From the NCBI GenBank assembly GCA_015488535.1, contig WFNP01000074.1, positions 1 to 64,000 of the forward strand: a stretch of DNA of 64,000 nt, given 5' to 3'. The notes beneath the pieces are model-generated. The model had not been told where the DNA came from. It made no database searches and saw nothing but the letters and a program-made list of their open reading frames with translations. Below are positions 63,404 through 64,000 of the stretch, piece after piece. Positions within the stretch are counted from its first letter, which is position 1; each line of letters starts with the position of its first letter. The position numbers and the translations under genes are program-made. The stretch is from Nitratifractor sp. (lineage in GTDB: Bacteria > Campylobacterota > Campylobacteria > Campylobacterales > Sulfurovaceae).

Positions 63404-64000
63404 ATGAAAAAAGATATATTCTTTGTATCAACATTACTGATATCTGTATCGTTGCTAAACGGATATACAGGTATGATAGAAGGTCATGTCAAACCACTAT
63501 CAAAGACAAAGTTTGCCGTATTGGAAAACAATAGCTCAAAGAAGCATATAGTAGATTTTAAAGGTAAAGATTTCATCGTCGTATCAGTCAGAGAAAAAGG
63601 AGCCGACGGTTTAGCCTATGCTATAGACAGAGACGGTGTAGTATGGTGGGGTGCTTCTATCTCATCAGGAGCCAAAGGGCATGAGACTCCATCTGGTATC
63701 TACAGAGTCATCAGAAAAGAGAGATACCATATGTCCAAACAGCACCCAGACCCAAAGGGTAAAAACAATATGGATTTTTCACTCTTTTTCACAAACAGAG
63801 GTCATGCACTTCATATGGGTAATACAAATGCCATGTCACACGGGTGCATACATGTAGGAGAAAAAGGAGCCAATGCTATGTTTAAATGGGCAACTTACAA
63901 AACCAATATAGTAGTAACAAGAGAGCATTATCTGCCGTTTGTATATCATGACCTTATAAAAAGCGGATACAGAGTCAATAAAAATACTCCTGCTTACATA
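63404..64000 (+). CDS. L,D-transpeptidase (YkuD family), 3' end outside the window
   Basis: The frame opens at ATG 63404 (AAGGAG upstream) and is still open at 64000. It encodes a signal peptide (MKKDIFFVSTLLISVSLLNG), then a YkuD-like domain with TPSGIYRVI, HALHMGNTNAMSHGCIHV (catalytic His and Cys in SHGC) and a following helix. Such enzymes form 3-3 peptidoglycan cross-links or trim stem peptides; in H. pylori and C. jejuni relatives (Csd6/Pgp3) they act as carboxypeptidases for cell shape. The 199 visible residues do not settle which. Confidence 0.85.
   Translation, partial: MKKDIFFVSTLLISVSLLNGYTGMIEGHVKPLSKTKFAVLENNSSKKHIVDFKGKDFIVVSVREKGADGLAYAIDRDGVVWWGASISSGAKGHETPSGIYRVIRKERYHMSKQHPDPKGKNNMDFSLFFTNRGHALHMGNTNAMSHGCIHVGEKGANAMFKWATYKTNIVVTREHYLPFVYHDLIKSGYRVNKNTPAYI

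Overview
The window is low-GC, gene-dense bacterial chromosome, almost certainly from a free-living member of the Campylobacterota (Epsilonproteobacteria), in the broad Sulfurimonas/Sulfurovum range. This rests on lineage-typical genes (fused IspDF, an HP1021/CemR-type atypical regulator, HobA, an FtsH-like ATPase without its zinc site, a BioV-type esterase, a PEB4-type isomerase next to fba) and on gene blocks that, from memory, have the same order in Campylobacter jejuni or Helicobacter pylori. The genus is inference. No rRNA, tRNA, prophage, CRISPR array or transposase gene was found.

Layout. 1-3.9 kb: an 11-copy heptamer repeat, then a rightward operon ispDF, HP1021-like regulator, ATP-sulfurylase-like gene, pgpA. 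3.9-6.5 kb (leftward): a papain-like protease and purH. 6.6-8.7 kb (rightward): UDP-glucose dehydrogenase, sufE and a SufT/MIP18-like gene. 8.7-18 kb (leftward): a secreted Cys-rich Sel1-repeat protein, then one packed block transcribed clpB, ctpA, purC, purS, purQ, an SH3 membrane protein, plsC. 18.2-21.3 kb (leftward): an OmpA-family protein followed by a Ca-binding-repeat/FISUMP lipoprotein. 21.4-26 kb (leftward): trxA, trxB, dapB, purF and a YhcC-like radical SAM gene. 26-34.3 kb: a GGDEF/EAL protein, an orphan formate dehydrogenase catalytic subunit with a YraN gene, a yefM-yoeB toxin-antitoxin pair with visible promoter and operator, argJ, a Uma2-type gene and hemW. 34.4-38.4 kb: rppH, lysC, hobA and holB (rightward), facing rsmI and rpmE. 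38.5-46.7 kb: a leftward two-component system divergent from aroB, mscS, mtaB, dead-FtsH, bioV. 46.8-50.8 kb: a ClC channel, a PEB4-like isomerase, a chaperone-like relative without an isomerase domain, and fba. 50.8-51.3 kb: the only long gene-free stretch, holding nested inverted repeats and GC hairpins (a MITE-like element). 51.3-61.5 kb: dapE (leftward), then rightward gatC, pilT, cvpA, fur, lysS, glyA, DUF gene, SPOR gene, trpE and a secreted Hsp20-like protein. 61.5-64 kb: a SUI1/YciH-like gene, yaaA, rpmB, a small lipoprotein and an L,D-transpeptidase cut by the window end.

How the genes work together. Most of the window is core metabolism: purine synthesis (purF, purC, purS, purQ, purH), isoprenoids (ispDF), the lysine/diaminopimelate branch (lysC, dapB, dapE), arginine (argJ), chorismate and tryptophan (aroB, trpE), Fe-S assembly (sufE, SufT-like) and phospholipids (pgpA, plsC). 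Replication control is represented by HobA, DNA polymerase III delta-prime and the HP1021-type regulator. Envelope and stress functions include ClpB, CtpA, PEB4-like proteins, a secreted Hsp20, MscS, ClC and L,D-transpeptidase. The most unusual items are the nested inverted-repeat element, the ATP-sulfurylase homologue with an altered active site, the inactive-FtsH/BioV tail of the aroB operon, the OmpA plus Ca-repeat lipoprotein pair, and the repeat plus possible regulator site in front of ispDF. I saw no clear previously undescribed multi-gene system.
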